Shown: piece by piece, positions 62,701 through 64,000 of the stretch
Numbering within the stretch: the first letter of the stretch is position 1
Layout: the number at the start of each line of letters is the position of its first letter
Origin: CAWJFJ01 sp963800065
GTDB lineage: Bacteria > Actinomycetota > Acidimicrobiia > Acidimicrobiales > UBA8190
Reading direction: 5' to 3'
DNA length: 64,000 nt
Assembly (NCBI GenBank): GCA_963800065.1
Contig: CAWCZO010000003.1
Location: 62,001-126,000, forward strand
Made by a program: the position numbers and the translations under genes
The notes under the pieces: generated by a model
Database searches by the model: none
Told to the model about the DNA's origin: nothing
The model's input: the letters and a program-made list of their open reading frames with translations, nothing else

Positions 62701-63043
62701 TGACGGGGTCGCCGAAGTAGTCGTCGGCCTCCCTGGTCGCTTCGCCCGAGCTCAACCCCACCCGGAGCCCGAGTGGTCTCTCGGCACCGGAGTTGTCGCG
62801 GTGGATGCCCTGCTGCATGGCGACCGCACAACCCAGAGCCGCCGACGCGGCCGGGAAGACCACCATGAGGCCGTCGCCCAGGTTCTTGACCTCGGTGCCC
62901 CCGGAGGTGGCGATGGCCTGCCGGAGAGCCGAGAAGTGCTTGCGGCGCACCTCGTCGCCTGCCTCAGGGGTCAGCGAAGAGGCGAGCTCAGTCGAACCCA
63001 CCAGGTCGGTGAAGAGCACCGTGATGTTCTCGGTGGTGGCCAC
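59723..63043 (-). CDS. Class III adenylate/guanylate cyclase fused to AAA ATPase and TPR-like repeats
   Basis: 1106 residues from GTG 63043. Cyclase domain ~5-165: metal Asp 13 (LFTDLVGST) and Asp 57 (VKNLGDGLMVVF), then DYFGDPVIEAARLCARAEGGQIL. ATPase ~195-480: Walker A TGEPGQGKTTLV, Walker B PVVLVLDDLHWAD, GTYRGGEL sensor. The C-terminal ~550 residues are helical TPR/BTAD-like repeats. This is the mycobacterial Rv0386/Rv1358-like architecture without LuxR HTH. Likely produces cAMP in response to a protein or ligand bound by the repeats. Confidence 0.9.
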   Translation of the reverse strand: MATTENITVLFTDLVGSTELASSLTPEAGDEVRRKHFSALRQAIATSGGTEVKNLGDGLMVVFPAASAALGCAVAMQQGIHRDNSGAERPLGLRVGLSSGEATREADDYFGDPVIEAARLCARAEGGQILASDLVRANAGRRSSHSFTSLGELDLKGLPEPVEALQVGWEPLGADAPGSGRVPLPTGLTHRPAVGVIGRENELALLDTDAKRIAAGEGRELLLLTGEPGQGKTTLVSEFARHADDRGMTVLLGRCDEEVGAPYRPFQEALSHLVAHIDEELLRTHVATHGGELARMVPALGQRLGELPPPQSTDPDTERYLLYAAVVGLLEVASQQRPVVLVLDDLHWADKPSLQLLRHVVANSSAARLLILGTYRGGELSTAHPLSEALAALHRVPSGVSTIDLKGLEDTGVIAFMESAAGHALDDAGVGLAHQLYRETDGNPFFVAEVLRNLSESGDIVQDAGTGRWTAKDTGGPLSLPHSVRTVIGTRVSRLREGATKVLSMAAVIGRDFDLDLLAEATEVDEDELIDLLEEAERAAVVHELPDSPGRYSFSHALIQHTLYEDLNGTRRTRMHRQVGEAIERLHPSEPDEYVGELARHFSLATKPTDVMKAIAYSTRAGDGALKALAPDDGVRYFSQALELCSAATGMEPSLRVDLLIELGTAQRQAGLPAFRETLLEAARSARDLGDSDRLVAAALANNRGYFSSLGQVDSEKVEVLEAAIDVLPEADSIERARLLATLCSEVQFAGSAEECLALADEAKAMARRLGDGATLFEVFSRCSPATSTPSRLAPQLVEAVAYSAAADNLGDPLNRFWAATEVAWRAFRSGQFELADERLALAGLLAARLQQPATVWLAMFRSAARTLSFGDHAKAEEVAAAALEVGTSSGQPDAFDVYGIQLMGTRLQQGRFGELMSLIAEVAERNPAIPAYTAALAASRLEAGDEVGARHLIERAAADSFVIAEHSGWLDCMVLYARVVIDLGLHEHADTLLDQLAPFHDQVPHNGYISHEPVATFLGALAAVLGRYEFAESYFKEAENLNTRGGMRFADAYTKLLWGRMLRRRGDDDDAGRAEALLIEARELATRNGYGTIERHAAAELSKIG

Positions 63044-63508
63044 CGAACCCCCTGTCCCCGCACGTAGGCCAAAGATTAGGCGAGACCAGGGGTTTCTTCA
63101 CATGCGACGATCGGCGGCCCAGACAAGGACGGCATGGTTGCCCTGCTCTATTGGGCAACACCGACCTGTTGATGTATCGAAGTGACCGGGCGGGACGTGC
63201 CGTTTCCGACTGGAGGCCTTTAGCGGAGCTCCGCTCCGCACCCCACCCGGTATTCGCGGATCAGCGAGCTTCGATCAACGGAATTAGCTTGTGACGAACC
63301 TACCCTTGGCTGCGTGTATCTCAAATATTGACTGCAGCTGGGACGGCTGGGTCCGTGCCAAGCGTGAAGCCGACCCGGACCGCCGTCGATGTCGAGAAGG
63401 CTGTCAAGCGCGACCATCGAGGACTCAGACGGCAACAACACCGTGTTGGTTGCCGGCACCACCGTAACGTTCACTCGGCCCGCCAGGAGCCGCCTGGACG
63501 GCCCCGAC

Positions 63509-63760
63509 AATGGTTCCCCGAGCGCCCCGCGTCACCGCCATCCCACATTCATCCCACATTCATGGCCGATCTTGGACCGCCGTTCGCCCGGCTCGGTGAC
63601 AAAACCGCAGTTCAAGACCATCTAATGTCTTGTGCTGTCGTCTAGTCTCCGTGCCTACGTGGTCCATGCTCTATTACGATATTTAGCCCGGTCAGGGCTT
63701 TGGGGTGATCTTCCCATATTCAACCCATATTCGACCGATAGCTCGGGGTTCCTTGCTAGT
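63509..63760. repeat. glnA-end repeat, copy 3
   Basis: Core CATGCTCTATTACGATATTT at 63665-63684, followed by AG as in glnA. Upstream matches copy 2 for ~150 bases; the downstream motif TTCCCATATTCAACCCATATTCGACC aligns with those of copies 1 and 2 but is more diverged. Confidence 0.85.
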
Positions 63761-63795
63761 GCACAAACGCGCGGCTCGGAGCGTTATCGCCCTGG

Positions 63796-63829
63796 GTCCG
63801 GGTCGGGTGCGTCTCGAAGTCGCATCCCG
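63796..63829. repeat. 34-bp dispersed repeat, copy b
   Basis: Partner of 59616-59649, same orientation, 3 mismatches. Confidence 0.7.
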
Positions 63830-64000
63830 GGATCAGGAAGTGTTCACGTCCCAGCGAGTGGTGTACGGGTTTGACCCGCTGAGTGGCCCTGTGTGGCGCT
63901 GAACGGGAAGGCCCGGGGCCTCGGCCCGAAGAACGACCAGGGAGTTCGCAAAGGTCCCCCACTCGCGACGACCACCGCATCAATCTCAGAAGTCCTGCGA

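Larger units (their letters stand above)
63044..64000. other. Non-coding region with glnA-end repeat copy 3
   Basis: No gene is convincingly supported up to the window edge. It contains repeat copy 3 and the second copy of the 34-bp repeat. Open frames at 63328-63645 and 63705-63902 have no recognised homology pattern. Confidence 0.5.

Noticed and set aside
63632..63902. Small frames at the right edge
   Set aside because: They overlap repeat copy 3 and lack start signals; not supported.

Overview
The window is high-GC DNA from an actinobacterium. A WhiB protein, a GlnR-type regulator beside two type I glutamine synthetases, and a WhiB/ArsA-pair/NUDIX/MBL/RidA neighbourhood like that of mycobacteria support this. 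Acidimicrobiia or a related lineage is my guess from gene content, not a demonstrated placement.

Layout. 0-5.6 kb: the end of an EAL phosphodiesterase, a secreted TAP-like peptidase, small stress or membrane proteins (YtxH-like, DUF6458-like, CsbD) and an ECF sigma factor with its membrane partner. 5.8-11.6 kb: three broken genes (formate-THF ligase with one frameshift, pentapeptide/DinB protein with one frameshift, a decayed YhgE/Pip-like membrane protein) among intact small enzymes. 11.7-16.7 kb: CoA-transferase with TetR regulator and palindromic operator, PRC-barrel protein, fatty acid desaturase, cupin. 16.7-18.1 kb: a scrambled locus where a MarR gene is split by a small inversion whose far breakpoint lies in an IS481-type remnant, next to an HTH module that recurs at 29.2 kb. 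18.1-26.5 kb: an ArsR gene and a six-gene, translationally coupled operon for a membrane complex of the Hyf/complex I family whose large subunit lacks the NiFe cysteines (Ehr type). 26.5-34.5 kb: a coupled pair of unknown genes, an intact IS630 element, the second HTH copy (broken), a PadR-ABC-FtsX-lipoprotein operon with a clear promoter/operator, and a second IS481 remnant.

34.4-53.96 kb is stable-looking core: tRNA-Ala, tRNA-Pro, phosphatase, AKR, SDR, a secreted pentapeptide/Fn3 protein, CorC-like protein, response regulator, two ArsA-like ATPases divergent from whiB, DUF929 protein, NUDIX and MBL hydrolases, Mrp divergent from an A-type Fe-S carrier, a compact [2Fe-2S]-molybdo-oxidoreductase fusion coupled to RidA, then glnR, 13 perfect copies of a 17-bp tandem repeat, a GlnA2-type synthetase and, divergently, glnA.

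53.96-64 kb looks accessory. It starts at the 3' end of glnA, whose last 20 bases recur exactly at 57.7 and 63.7 kb within longer diverged repeats. Between them lie patatin/SDR/TetR genes, a YefM-YoeB module, an AbiEi/AbiEii module with a palindromic operator and a large cyclase-AAA-TPR protein. The repeats look like boundaries of two tandem inserts, but no recombinase is visible. No CRISPR array or rRNA was seen.
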